This document shows, one piece after another, positions 12,701 through 23,366 of a stretch of 64,000 nucleotides of DNA. The position numbers were made by a program, and so were the translations under genes. The stretch's first letter is position 1. Every line of letters starts with the position of its first letter. This DNA is from Gymnopus androsaceus JB14 (Eukaryota; Basidiomycota; Agaricomycetes; Agaricales; Omphalotaceae), in contig ML769448.1 of assembly GCA_009733575.1 (NCBI GenBank), positions 1 through 64,000 on the forward strand. Reading direction: 5' to 3'. The notes below the pieces were generated by a model, which ran no database searches, was not told the DNA's origin, and worked only from the letters and a program-made list of their open reading frames with translations.

Positions 12701-12953
12701 GCAAGGTAATTTCTTGATCTTGTGCTCCATCTTTCTGACGTCTCTTGAGGGCTTTCTTCTTGTCTCGCTGCTGACAACCGTGACATTTTCGGAGGTATGT
12801 CAAGTTCTTCTTGCGTGGAAATGTCTTTACTTTTCCGAAGTACAGACAGTGCGTGCATTTTCGGCTATTCTCTGGATCTGCTTTTTTTGTTACAAGAAAT
12901 CGTGTTCAAGCTCAGAAAATCTCACCTTCCAGAACGCTTGACTGTACAGGCAT
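9789..12953 (-). CDS. MULE transposase with N-terminal Cys pairs and SWIM finger
   Basis: Cut-and-paste transposase of the element above. Start ATG 12953 (MPVQSSVLE), intron to about 12877, then ENSRKCTHCLYFG and LRKCHGCQQRD, two Cys pairs suggesting a zinc-binding DNA-contact region. A long helical region follows. The catalytic part holds MDSTWKTNALGYEL (first Asp, spliced near 11765-11710), VNGQAMPLAFMF, FTLTDKDV (second Asp), HQLCYWHGLRYIEKRL and TTMMVESTWKHIKRRDL (likely Glu). A SWIM finger CSCPSYTISRWLLCKH is followed by an acidic tail, and a last intron (about 10075-10016) leads to a basic tail ending NKITLYTS at 9789. Most joins are in phase with no stops. One single-base frameshift lies near 11888-11900, between DDDQVKSA and EKIEIIPI, so this copy may be just inactivated or the base may be a sequencing error. 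Confidence 0.87.
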
Positions 12954-13153
12954 GGCAGAAGAGATGAAATTAGTACTTTCATTGACATATTTTACGGTTT
13001 AGTCTGTGCACTGCATTACAACTAGATAATACGCAAGTCCCGCTGAGTTAGTTTGCATTAACTTCTAAGCACTATGCTGCGCGCGAACAGTTGAACGCGA
13101 CGCGAAGGCTAAGATGGATCCAAAGGCCGAAGTCCGAAATTATAACGTGAGTG

Positions 13154-13196
13154 GGACACGTGATCCGCCAAAATGAAGGGTCTTATTGGCGATGAT
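13154..13196 (-). repeat. MULE right terminal inverted repeat
   Basis: Partner of 9662-9704. It is followed by the target duplication CACTCATCA at 13197-13205. Confidence 0.93.
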
Positions 13197-13205
13197 CACT
13201 CATCA

Positions 13206-14138
13206 TCGAGCAACTTACAATATCTCCAGCCCACAACTGGGCCCTCGGTTCAACACTCAATGGAGATTTCGATTCTTTTCCTGATATTGGGACACTGGCC
13301 TAGCTTCTTTATCTCACACCTAATTGTCCTAATTTTCCTTGGAACTCTGTTCTACAATTTTGAGCAAAGGGCCAACGCTTTATGCAATGCTTAAAGCTGC
13401 TCATAAAGCGCGAGATAGAGGAGCTGGTGTGTTACTTACTCTATTTGCCTACAAAGGTCCTCATACTCTATGATCAGTATATGTCAAGCGCAACTCATGG
13501 TGATTCAACACCCGACTGAGTGGAGTGAACAAAAAAATACAGGAGATAGAATTGAACTAGGAGAAGAGTTTCACAGGCCTTCAGGGGCAAATGGATTCGA
13601 CCCATTTGGACTCCAAGAAGGAGCATAAACGGCAAGATGACTTCATTCAAAGCCTAGAAATTCCCGAAGGGAGTAGAAAGGAGATCCCTCTGGTCATTCT
13701 GTATAAACTAGGCAGCTTTTAACATCATGATAATCCTATGCTTAGGAAAAGACTCAACCACATCTTCTCCCCTTTTCATTACATGTTTGTGGCTATATTC
13801 CCTCACTAATGTCTACGGATTGTCTTTTTTCTGTAGCTCTCTGTTCAATGTCTCTGGCTCAGGTAAGACTAGACTGCTTTTCAAAGGCCTTGTCACCACA
13901 GTGTAGATGAAACTGGCAGTAACTTCACCAGTTTTCTTCCCTTTGTGTCCGACATCAAATATAATTTGTCCTTGCAGAAGAATACACAATTGGCCTGCCG
14001 AGCAACCTCTGAAGCATTAAGGGTAGTCAGATAGTCGATTCAGAAGTTGATTCAAAAGGGGTAGTATGAGCTTGATGAGGCACAAGTCAGGTGACATACG
14101 TAGTTCCGAGATAAGTCAACGGAGTTGGCTTATCAGAG
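13206..14138. other. Gene-free stretch
   Basis: Nothing with coding character or clear repeats on either strand between the MULE target site and the direct repeats at 14139. Confidence 0.5.
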
Positions 14139-15145
14139 GATAAGCCAGCGCGGGCGTTGAGAGTCAACCGGTGCCGCTCCAGCGCCTATTAGCTTTGTTC
14201 TTTTGACTCTCACCACCATGATCGAATTATCTTCAAATTCTTGCTTATTCCATTCCCACCCGAGGACATTGCCTCACATTACCATTCATGAAGTCGAGAA
14301 CATTCCCTCGTACTTCTATTACAATTCAAGGACATTGCCTCACATTACCATTCATGAAGTCGAGAACATTCCCTCGTACTTCTATTACAATTCAAGGACA
14401 TTGCCTCACATTACTATTCACAAAGTCGAGAATATCCCCTCGTACTTCTATTACAATTTGAGGACATTGCCTCACATTACTATTCACGAAGTCGAGAACA
14501 TTCCCTTGTACTTCTATTACAACTTAAGGACATTCCCTCACACTACTATTCCCAAAGTCAAGATTATCTCCTTGCACTCCAACTGCATTCACATTCTCAA
14601 GCACTATCTTTCTACTAAAGGTGAGTGATTCATCTCCTTACTCTTTATTAACTATTACAAGTTCACCTCCTCTGCCTACTCAACAACAAATTGGCAAGTC
14701 ACACTGCTTTATCAATACAGATCCTGAGCTCTGTTTGGGTTTCTCCTTGCCTGTTCCCGCTGTTCTCCCGCAATTGAGCTCTGGCTCTGTTTGGGTCATC
14801 CGGCTCACCTGGCGACCATGGGCGGGAGCACGGGGCTAAAGCCCAGCCAGATAATTTCCACTATCAATTATACTCCTACTTATCTCAATCTAGCCACAGT
14901 CTGGCTTATTCCGAGATAAGCCAGCATGGGCATTGAGAGTCAACCGGCGCCGCTCCAGCGCCTATTAGCTTTGTTCTTTTGACTCTCACCACCATCATCA
15001 AATTATCTTCAAATTCTTGCTTACCCACCCACCCTCACCTTTACCAGCTGTATGCTCCAGCTTTAGTCTCTGCGCGTGTAATTTATTTGCCCACCCACGC
15101 GGGGCTAAAGCCCAGCCAGATAATTTCCACTATTAATTATACTCC
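14139..15145 (+). repeat. Local duplication: two pairs of direct repeats
   Basis: A 109 bp block at 14139-14247 (GATAAGCCAGCGCGGGCGTT...) recurs at 14915-15023 with few changes, and a 46 bp block at 14831-14876 recurs at 15100-15145. The two units share both edges, but the first also holds a 66 bp tandem array. GGCTTATC/GATAAGCC inverted words precede both. This could be the left terminal region of the DIRS-like element that follows, since such elements carry split direct repeats, but no matching right end was found. Confidence 0.7.
14263..14592 (+). repeat. 66 bp tandem array, five copies
   Basis: Unit starts at 14263, 14329, 14395, 14461 and 14527, each beginning AGGACATT. The unit length is 22 codons and the array stays open in one frame (14203-14628), reading RTLPHITIHEVENIPSYFYY with substitutions building up towards the last copy. 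Repeat length divisible by three explains the open frame without requiring a protein. Confidence 0.85.
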
Positions 15146-15364
15146 CTGGGGCATCCTGAGGCATCCTGAGGCATCCTGGGATGGAACTTTTATCCTAGGA
15201 TGCCTCAGGATGCCCCAGGATCTCCCAGGACACCTAGGATGACTAGGATACCTGAGGTGTCCAAAGTTTTACCCTTTTTCCTGGGCCAACTAGGATGCCT
15301 CAGGTTGCCTAAGAGGACTAGGTGACCTTAGATCCTCCTGGGCCCAAAACAGTTTTTTCTGATG
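15146..15364. repeat. Word-rich foldback element, CCTAGGATGCC/CCTCAGG type
   Basis: The sequence is made of variants of CATCCTGAGG, CCTAGGATG and CCTCAGGATGC in both orientations. It ends AAAACAGTTTTTTCTGATG, like the right ends of the CATCAGCAAAACC elements elsewhere in the window. The left end is not distinct. Confidence 0.55.
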
Positions 15365-15477
15365 CACCTCTTCAACTACCAGTGACACCAAGTTGAAAGT
15401 CATCAGCAGGTGCATTCTGCTCAATGCCTGTTTCTTCACTGTGAAAGCAACCTTATTGAATCCAGTCGGGCAAAGGA

Positions 15478-16276
15478 ATGGTACATTACATTCATCCTAA
15501 TCATTGCGAGCCATCACTAACAATATATGTTCCCGCCCTTCTTTCACATTTCCTGTTGATTCCAATTCCCGAAATATACGTTGCTTTTATATACACATTT
15601 AACCTCCGCATATGCATTGGACAGACCCCTCTACCATCCCAAGACCAGTTTTTTCAAGCAGGCACAGACAGGAAAACAGCCAAATCTGTCTGTGCCATGT
15701 GTCTTGGCAGTCACTCCCACCAAGTCCGGAGCTGTTCAGCTCTCAAGATATGGAATGGGTTCGAAGCATTTGCTCAGCGACAGGGAAGGGAGATATCAGT
15801 CCAAAAGACAGGGAGATCAATCTGTCTCTATCACAACCTTCCAAAAGGTTGCACTGACTCTTCCCATGCTCAGAAACATATCTGCAGTGGATGCAGGGCA
15901 CCGGGTCATGGAGCTCAGACTTGCCCTCACTCAGAGAGCACAGAATCTGCTTACACCACATAACATGGTGGTCTGGGAGACAATGCTACATGAGTCCGGT
16001 TTACTTGCTAAATACCCTGATCTTCCCAACTCTCTGCAGAATGGGTTCCGAGCAGGTGTGCATACTATCTCAGCCACTTTCACTCCACCAAACAAGCCCT
16101 CCATCCACAAACACTCCAGCAAATTTGATGCTCTCATCAAACAGGAACTCACAAACAGCCAATATCTCGGTACCATGTCTCAATCCGAACTTGAACATAC
16201 TATTGGACCTTTCCAATCATCTCCACTATCCCTCATACCCAAGCCACAGAAGCTTAATTCTTTCTGTCTCGTTTAA
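15478..16276 (+). pseudogene. DIRS-like Gag/nucleocapsid region
   Basis: Two overlapping frames carry CAMCLGSHSHQVRSCSA and, further on, CLYHNLPKGC followed by HICSGCRAPGHGAQTC. These look like tandem zinc-binding knuckles of the kind found before the RT in basidiomycete DIRS-like elements. A frame change near 15960 leads to a region ending LIPKPQKLNSFCLV at the RT start. It is unlikely to be translated as one product. Confidence 0.6.
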
Positions 16277-17621
16277 GATTTGTCTTATCCGCATAACCCT
16301 TGAAATTTCATTAAATCTATTAATTCCACTATTAAATCATCAGACTACCCATGCACATATGGAACCTTTACAGCGGTCTGTCTACTTATTCACCAGCTTC
16401 CTCCAGGCTCAGAAGTGGCATGCTGAGATGAATGCTTTTCAGAGCATCCCATTGCATCCCACTCAATGGCCAGGGGTGGTCATTCATTTACAAGAAGAGG
16501 ACTCTTTTGCGCTGGATACATGTCTTATGTTTGGAATTACTTCTAGTGTGGATACCCATGGTCTCCTCGACAATGCAGGTGCAGACTTATACCATTGGAA
16601 GGGTATGGGCCCACTATCAAAATGGGTCGAGGACCATTTCTTTGCATGAATTCTCAGTATTTGGACAAGTTCAATATCTGCATAACCTCCATTCGCAAGT
16701 GTATCAAACAGAATGGTGGCCATCGAGTGCATGGAGGTTGCCTATGGTTTGCAAGGGGCACTTTACCATCCGATGCAATTGAAGACTTTGATGAAGACTA
16801 TGTTTTTCCAATTGCAGATCTCTCCCAGCATTCAACTAGCTCTCCGCATGATTCAAAATTCACCTATGCATTTGAAGATATTGATGAGCTCTCTGAGGTG
16901 CTGGGTTTTATCTGGGGTAAAGCAAAGGATTTCCCTTTCGCCCCATCATGCCCATTCACTGGCTTCCTATGGGACATCCAGGACAGGACTGTTGCCCTCA
17001 CATTCCAGAAAGCAGAGAAATACCGGGATGCTATTTTGGACTGGGAGAAATCACAAATGCATATGCTGGAAGAAATGCAATCCCTATATGGGAAACTTCT
17101 TCATACCTCACTCATTGTTCCAGAGGGACGAGCATACCTCACCAATCTGGAGGCCTTCATGGGGGTTGGATCCCATGATCCTTTCATTCCACTTACTCCT
17201 TCCAGAGGTACTCCCCCCGATCTCAAATGGTGGCACCACACACTCACTCATTCCTCTCTTTGCCAACACATCCCAATCCCTACTGAAGTCTTTGATATTC
17301 ATGTGTTCTCAGACGCCAGCTCTGGTTTCGGTATCGCTATTCTTGTTTGGGGGAGATGGTGTGCTTGGAAACTCACTGCAGGATGGGATGCCGATGGCAG
17401 AACCATTGCATGGGCAGAAGCAATTGGCTTCTATCTCCTTGTATGAGCTATTCTTGATGCCAGAGCCAAATCCATTCACCTCAAACTATATAGTGACACC
17501 AAGGGAGTTGTTGAAGGTTGGTGGAAGGGATGCAGCAAGGATAGAAGGGTCAACAAGGTCTTCTGAGTCATCCATCAAGCTTTCGGCAGAGACCAATACC
17601 ACCATTCACTCACGCTATGTC
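16277..17621 (+). pseudogene. DIRS-like reverse transcriptase and RNase H, 5' portion
   Basis: RT blocks appear across shifted frames: a DLSYPHNP-like opening (16279), SSDYPCTYGTF (16336), DTCLMFGITSSVDTHG (16517), and GPLSKWVEDHFF (16607), where the expected catalytic VDD is VED. The thumb region reads FTGFLWDIQDRTVALTFQKA and MQSLYGKLLHTSLIVPEGRA. RNase H starts at VFSDASSGFGIAILVWG (17304) and continues to SRYV at 17621, where a solo LTR interrupts it. Stops follow SFCLV and FFA and frames shift near 16595 and 17446. It is non-functional. Confidence 0.8.
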
Positions 17622-19228
17622 TGTTACAACCCGGCCCATTTATTTTTACTCATTTCGTACTACACTATACTTACTACTAGTACTAACACGTGGAACATCC
17701 ATGCAATGCCAGTATAATGTGTTAAAACACCAGTACGAATGCGTCAAAACAATATTACCAACACTTTCGAATACTGTAAATACCTGTGCTGTTTAGCTGT
17801 AACTAAGGCTAACAGAATGTTCTGGAACTAGGAAAATTCTTGAATAAACCGTAACTATGTACCGTAACTACTTCCGTATTTAGAAATCCAAACTGCTATA
17901 AAGCAGCTCAGCTGTAGCTGTGAGATTATCGCATAACAGACCAATAAGTCTCAGGCTGGATTAATGCATAACTAACTGATAATAATTGGAAGTTCTTATG
18001 CATAATTTGGATTTCATATTTCTTTTTCCTTTTTTGATCATATATCAAGCCCCTGAGCCCTAACCCACCCCTAACCAACCCCTAACCTAACCCTAACCTA
18101 CCCTAACCCTCTCCTAACCACCCTAACCCTAACCTAACCCTTAACCCCTAACCCCTAACCTAACCCGACCCTAACCTACCCTAACCCTAACCCTAACCCT
18201 CTGTGCAAAAATTACGTCAATCCATTCAAAAACGGCTTCAAAAACAGCAAAATACACTAAAATTTGGACTTAGAAATTGAAAAAGTTGACCAAAATGGCA
18301 GGGAAACTGGCTTATCGGTTAGTTATGCATTAATCCAGCCCGAGACTTTTCGGATTTTATGCGTAAATCTCACAGCAACTGGTGAGCAGCTGGAACTGGG
18401 CTCTTGGACCCAGTTCTACTATTTTTGCTTACCTACCATCTCGCTACACATCTCGTCGTTAACCATTAACACCATATAAATACGGCAATATGTAATTAAC
18501 AACATCAGTCAACACTAATCTAACCCGGCCAATACCGTCAGACTTGGACGTTGTCTCAACAACTCCTCTGCTTGCTATTACCCTCGACATTGCCCCCGCG
18601 TAACCTATAGACGATCCCTCATCTCCAGTACCACTAATCAATGACTAACTGTCTCGTTGTTAACCCGTTAACGTACCATATCACGTATACTTAATGACAT
18701 TAATTAAACACTAATCTGGCCTCGTGAATAAGGCCCATTTAGGATGTTGTCCCAACATCTCCTTTTGCCTGTAGTACCATTCTCTACACCATCGCTAACC
18801 TCCCCGATACTCATACCCGCGACCCCATTGTATTCCTGTAATACTTATAACTACTAAATACTGTTGGTAACTCTTTTATTTACCATCAATGACACATGCC
18901 AGTGCATGTAAGCCATTTCAGCGTGTTAGACACCTCGGCACATGACCGAAACTCAATGATAAATTCTGTTAATGCTAATCATACCCTTTGCAACTGCATA
19001 TAAGTGCATATACTCACTATTGTTGTATCAACTACAATAATAATAATCACTTATTATCCAATCTCCGAGCTGTATATAAGCTCAACAACGTTACCATTTG
19101 AGGTCTGCACACAACAGTACACCCTCGACATTGTCTATTAACTGAATAGGCAATCCAATACATTTATTTCAATTACTATAAGTACTAGCTTATAGTATCT
19201 AGTATACCAAACTAGCATGGTTCTAACA
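17622..19228 (+). mobile_element. Solo LTR, 1,607 bp, inserted in DIRS-like RNase H
   Basis: The segment starts TGTTACAACCCGG and ends GGTTCTAACA (TGTTA...TAACA), with the 5 bp target duplication ATGTC at 17617-17621 and 19229-19233. Removing it with one target copy joins SRYV to PSKENPVDKPSRGIYP in frame, the normal continuation of DIRS-like RNase H, so the boundaries are certain. A TATA-like GTATATAAGC at 19071-19080 suggests plus orientation. No coding is present. Diverged internal tandem copies of about 200 bp lie at 18450-18830. Confidence 0.92.
18050..18200 (+). repeat. Interstitial telomere-like CCCTAA tract
   Basis: About 150 bp of imperfect CCCTAAC, CCCCTAAC and CCTAAC units ending in CCCTAACCCTAACCCTAACC. 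It lies wholly inside the solo LTR, so it is part of a retroelement and does not mark a chromosome end. Confidence 0.9.
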
Positions 19229-19233
19229 ATGTC

Positions 19234-19700
19234 CCCAGCAAAGAAAACCCAGTAGACAAACCCTCCCGTGGCATCTACCCCCACAAATCGGAGGCTTCTT
19301 AATCCCATACCACCATCATCTCGGAATTTTCCCACGCATGTGTGGTAGGCTTTTTTGCGTTGCTGGCAGCCCCGGGGCACTGTGCTGGCTGTCCTTGGGC
19401 ATAGGACAGGAAGATGGGCAGCAAGCCGCACCCTGCTCAGCATACAGAAGGCTTTTGGCCATCATCTTCATGCAGGACTGCCCATTAATTTCAACATTAC
19501 CTCTGCAGAATGATCTGGAGCTGGAGAATGGTGGGATACCCTGCCGCTAGACTTCTCTGCCGACAGTCAGACAACACTTCTGCTGGCTATTCTCTTCTAC
19601 CACTACTGACCACATTCCATCCAATCCAATTCACCACCTTTGGCCACTGCATCTTCCTCCACCTCTTTATTTCACTCTCATGCTCCATCCTTGATCCAGG
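19234..19700 (+). pseudogene. DIRS-like RNase H, 3' portion
   Basis: Continuation after the solo LTR. It opens PSKENPVDKPSRGIYP and then decays through stops and shifts. Short readable pieces continue to about 19830 (ATHEDHPVNSWSPAW). From there to about 20600, which in a complete element would lead to the recombinase, no clear domain is visible. Confidence 0.7.
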
Positions 19701-20599
19701 CCTATAACAGCACTGTTATGGGAGCCACACATGAAGACCATCCAGTAAATTCATGGTCCCCAGCGTGGTCAGAAGCTCTAGGACTACCACAGGGACTTAT
19801 CTAACCTATGCTTGCGGATCTATTCCTGGGATGCCGGGAGTGGTCCACCCAAACCTGCCACCAGCCAGTGGTATGGCTAACAGAGCAAAGTGAGCACTAT
19901 CTGGATTCCCGTTGCGACCAATCACTGCACTGTGGTGGCATGTGCCCAAACATCCAGTTGTACAATGGTGAGAGGAGAGAACTGGCTCATTTTACAAAGG
20001 GCAAGGTTCTCTGGACTTGGGAAGGGGATAATAGGGATTGGGGGGTCACAGGAAGGAGGGAAAGGAGCAGAGGAAGTGGGATTGGTCTTTCTCCTTACAT
20101 TACATCTCTTCACCATGGACATTACTTGACCTATGCAACATTTGGCTAATCAAGCCCTAGTGGCTAGATGGGATTTATCCTGTCGGGGCAACCATATACC
20201 TTTGGAAGACCAACATTGTTGACAGACTCACACACCCAGGCAGTTATGAAATTACTTTCTGATATACATACAACAGTTGTTTGCTAACATATGCCTATGC
20301 ACAATAGTGAATAAATATGATTTTAAAAAAACCCCCACAAATCCCTACTTCTTCCTCCCATTGTCATTCCCTCCTTTCTCCAGCCTTTCATCACCAATGT
20401 TGTCGGCAACAAGGTCATCAACTACATGCCAACAGGAGCCACACCACCACCAAAGTCTATTCCAGATGCTGAATTTCAATGCTGCCAGCAGATCAATTAT
20501 GAATTTGAGAAATGTGGAGATGAGCTTGCAAACTTGGATCTCTACTGGTGGGACTAGCAGCCTTCCTCTATCACCTTCTCATTTCCATGCTTTACTACA

Positions 20600-21770
20600 C
20601 TCTCCAATCCAGCCTTGAAACAGCATGCTCTTGTCCAATGCTGTACAACAAGAACCTGAGGCTTTCACCATCAGTTCTTCAACCCCATTGCCTAGCTTGT
20701 AAATGTTTACTCCTATGGCTCCCATTGAATAACCCACGGGAAGATTCACAACTACTGCTTTCAGAAACAGATCTACAGTGGGTCTTCACAGTGATATCAC
20801 ATGCATATGTGGCAAGCACTTTGGAGACATACGGGTCTGGTCTCCTAGTCTTTCATATATTCTGCGACTTGAAGGGAGTTCCGGAGTCGCAACAAGCTCC
20901 AGCTAACACACTCCTGGTTTTGGTCTTTGTGGCTGCTCTGGCCAGAAGCTACTCAGGTGATGCCATTGCAAACTACATGGCGGCAATACATGCATGGCAC
21001 ATTCTGCATGGAATCAATTGGGCAATGAACTATGACCAGCTCAAAGCTTTACACAAAGGCAGTAGCCATCTTGCTCCCCCTGTATGCAAATGTCAGAAGC
21101 AAAGCCCATACACCATCAGTTTCCTTCTTGAAATTTGCACTGTTCTAGACCTTAAAAATCCACTGCAAGCTGCCTTGACAACCACATTTTATTGCATGTG
21201 ACGTCTAGGTGAATTCGTGGTCCCTCCCTGCAAGCTTTTGACCATTCTCAGCATGTCACACAATCAGATGTATCAGTGGGGCATGGTCGCAACCAGCTCA
21301 AAACCACCTCCTTTCACATCCCTTCTACTAAATGCTTGCAAATTGATGGGGAAGATGTCAGCTGGGCAAGCAGGATGGTCTTACAGATCCCAAATTGGCA
21401 TTGGACAACCACCTGGCAATCAACAACCTGCATCCATTGGAAGAGGCACTTTTTTCATATACCCACACCAATGGAAAAAGGAGGCCACTGACTTGGAGAA
21501 ACTTTCTCAAATGCCTTGCTGAAGCAGGAAGAAAGGCGGGAGTTGATGTTCCCCCTGCACATGGTATCTGCATTGGCTCTGTTCTAGAATATCTCCTGCA
21601 AGGCATGCCTTTCATTGTAATGCAGGTCAAAGGACGCTAGGCAGGGACCTCTTTCATCAAATATCTCTGTCAGCATGCGGAGATTCTGGCACCTTACATG
21701 CAAGCCAACTCACTTGTCCTGTCAGAGTTTACATGCATTGCTATGCCACCGGTTCAATAATTTGGAATAT
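20600..21770 (+). pseudogene. DIRS-like tyrosine recombinase
   Basis: The recombinase that inserts the circular DNA intermediate. Readable blocks: YVASTLETYGSGLLVFHIFC (20804), ALARSYSGDAIANYMAAIHA (20938), WHILHGINWAMNYDQLKALH (20995), TTFYCM then stop then RLGEFVV (the first catalytic Arg region, 21185-21220), and HGICIGSVLEYLLQGMPF (21562), where the catalytic HxxR should be HGIRIG and Arg is Cys (CGC to TGC). A TAG replaces Trp after KGR at 21638. At least two stops and several shifts make it dead. Confidence 0.8.
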
Positions 21771-22187
21771 GGCAAGTTTTGATCATCAGCTCCTATGTTC
21801 TGGGGGTATCTGTGCTCACTTGATGTGTCACGATGCTCCTATAATTTGGGTATCTCCACTCACCCAGATTCCTTGCTCTTAGGATTGCATATCAAGAGTT
21901 TTGCTGGTTCAAAGCAGGAGTTTTGAATGCAGTAGGGTGTTGAGCTGTGTTGCTTGCAGAAAGGCTTTCCTGCAAGCGCCAAGCCCAAAAATTATATATA
22001 TAATTGTCTATACTAAAACTCTAGAATCTCATAGTGAACTACACAGCCTGCTAAACCCTTCAGAAGGAACAAGCAGGCCATAGATTGTAATGTAATTAGA
22101 ATCAATGGATCAAATTGACCACCCTTTTGACCTTGAAATTTTGAAATTTTACTGCTTGATTTTGCACTTGATTCTTACTAGTCTGCA
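21771..22187. other. Gene-free stretch
   Basis: No supported coding or repeats. It probably contains the unresolved right end of the DIRS-like element. Confidence 0.4.
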
Positions 22188-23310
22188 ATGCCCCAGTTTA
22201 CAACCCGACAGCAGGATGCTATGTGTGCAATTCGGGATCATGTTAGGTTCTGGAGGATGTGTAGAAAAATGACAAGAAAATTCAATCAGCAGACAGAAAA
22301 TGAACTGCTGGAGTTAGGGCACCTGCAGGCCTTTATACATGATGAGCTCCTTCCTATCCTTGAGGGCGCTGATTTGCAGGATATACCACATATTTCCTCA
22401 TCTTCTGAGTCTGATTCAACATCAAACAGTCACAGATCATCATCTTCACCATCCACTGCATCTGTCTCAATGTTGACTGGCAGTTCTACATCATATCTGG
22501 AGTCCCTGGATCTTTCTTCCACTACAAGATCTTCATCTTCATCTACCAACTCCGAAAATTTAGCTGGTTGTAGTTGTATCAGCTTTTCTTGTCTGTTTAG
22601 CCATGTTTGTGAGGATAAGATGAGTACAAAATAAAGTTTATTTAGTAAGTACTAAACTATAGTACGTAGAGAATCAACACTCAATTTTGATGGTTGTCCC
22701 AGCTTCTGAGCTGGGGGAACAATTCACCACAATTGACTGAATCGGCAGCCAATTCTTGATCCTGAATCAAGTTCTGATTCGACTCCATGAATCAACCCAG
22801 AATTGACTATCTGACTACCCTTATTGTTGACACGTTTCAAGATGTACATTGGGGTTTGTTCGACGGACAGTTTCTGTCATAGTCATTGATGATGCTGGTT
22901 GGAATTGCAGATCTTTCCTGGAAAATTGATGCTTTTATTCAATCCATTTATTATACTGAAAGAAGAACTCACTTTTTCTCGCATAGATGATGCCCTCATG
23001 CACACCTTAAAGGTGATACAAAGCATCTGGGAAATGCTAGCTGGTGAATTTCTTTACATTGGAAGAGGCCAATGTGGCTTCACGAATGCATGAAGATACC
23101 TTTGCTGATGAACATGGTCATTATCCAATATTGGAGAATATCTGCTCTTGGCAACGACAGATGGGCCACTTGCCGGTCAGGTTTGTGATTGCTGGCATGG
23201 TGATCCCCCAAGAGCACTTTCAATCCACAGCTGGCAAGTAAGATGATTTTACTTGGTCCTCAGACACTGGGTCTAAGAAATGCATCAACGTTATGTTTCA
23301 CAATTCCTTC
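22188..23310 (+). pseudogene. Unrecognised coding remnant
   Basis: A frame at 22188-22634 reads MPQFTTRQQDAMCAIRDHVR and has a helical first part and a Ser-rich stretch (SSSSESDSTSNSHRSSSS). From 22899 further pieces in shifting frames read SRIDDALMHTLKVIQSIWEM, VNFFTLEEANVASRMHEDTF and LPVRFVIAGMVIPQEH, followed after a frame change by FTWSSDTGSKK. The last pieces have coding character and loosely recall the region after the ATPase core of fungal STAND or Crinkler-like proteins, but I cannot assign a family. Whether the two parts belong to one gene is unknown. A hAT-like MITE follows directly at 23367. Confidence 0.35.
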
Positions 23311-23366
23311 CGAGAGAGCTGAAGGTGTTGGTCATAGGTCAAGCTCTTCTGGATCAGATGTGGCAC

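Larger units (their letters stand above)
9662..13196 (-). mobile_element. MULE DNA transposon, near intact
   Basis: The ends are 43 bp inverted repeats differing at one base (a CpG/CpA site): left 9662-9704 begins ATCATCGCCAATAAGACCCT and right 13154-13196 is its reverse complement. The similarity continues imperfectly inward (GCGGACTTCGCGG against TCGGACTTCGG). The flanks are TACTCATCA (9653-9661) and CACTCATCA (13197-13205), a 9 bp target duplication with one C/T difference, which is the Mutator hallmark. One minus-strand gene fills the 3,535 bp interior. Confidence 0.93.
15478..21770 (+). mobile_element. DIRS-like tyrosine-recombinase retrotransposon, decayed
   Basis: The order of modules is a Cys/His-rich Gag-like segment (15660-15960), reverse transcriptase (about 16260-16700), RNase H (17280-17621 continuing at 19234) and a tyrosine recombinase (about 20600-21770). 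RT plus RNase H plus tyrosine recombinase and no DDE integrase is the DIRS order arrangement. Every module has stops and frameshifts. A solo LTR (17622-19228) splits the RNase H region. Terminal repeats were not resolved, so the ends are approximate; the direct repeats at 14139-15145 may belong to it. Confidence 0.78.

Noticed and set aside
14263..14592. CRISPR-like array
   Set aside because: Tandem 66 bp units have no spacers and lie in a eukaryotic context; it is a simple tandem repeat.
15581..16276. Several overlapping open frames as separate genes
   Set aside because: They are alternate frames of one decayed Gag-RT region with frameshifts.
18050..18200. Chromosome end or telomere
   Set aside because: The CCCTAA-like tract is imperfect, only about 150 bp, and lies between the base-defined ends of a solo LTR with sequence continuing on both sides.
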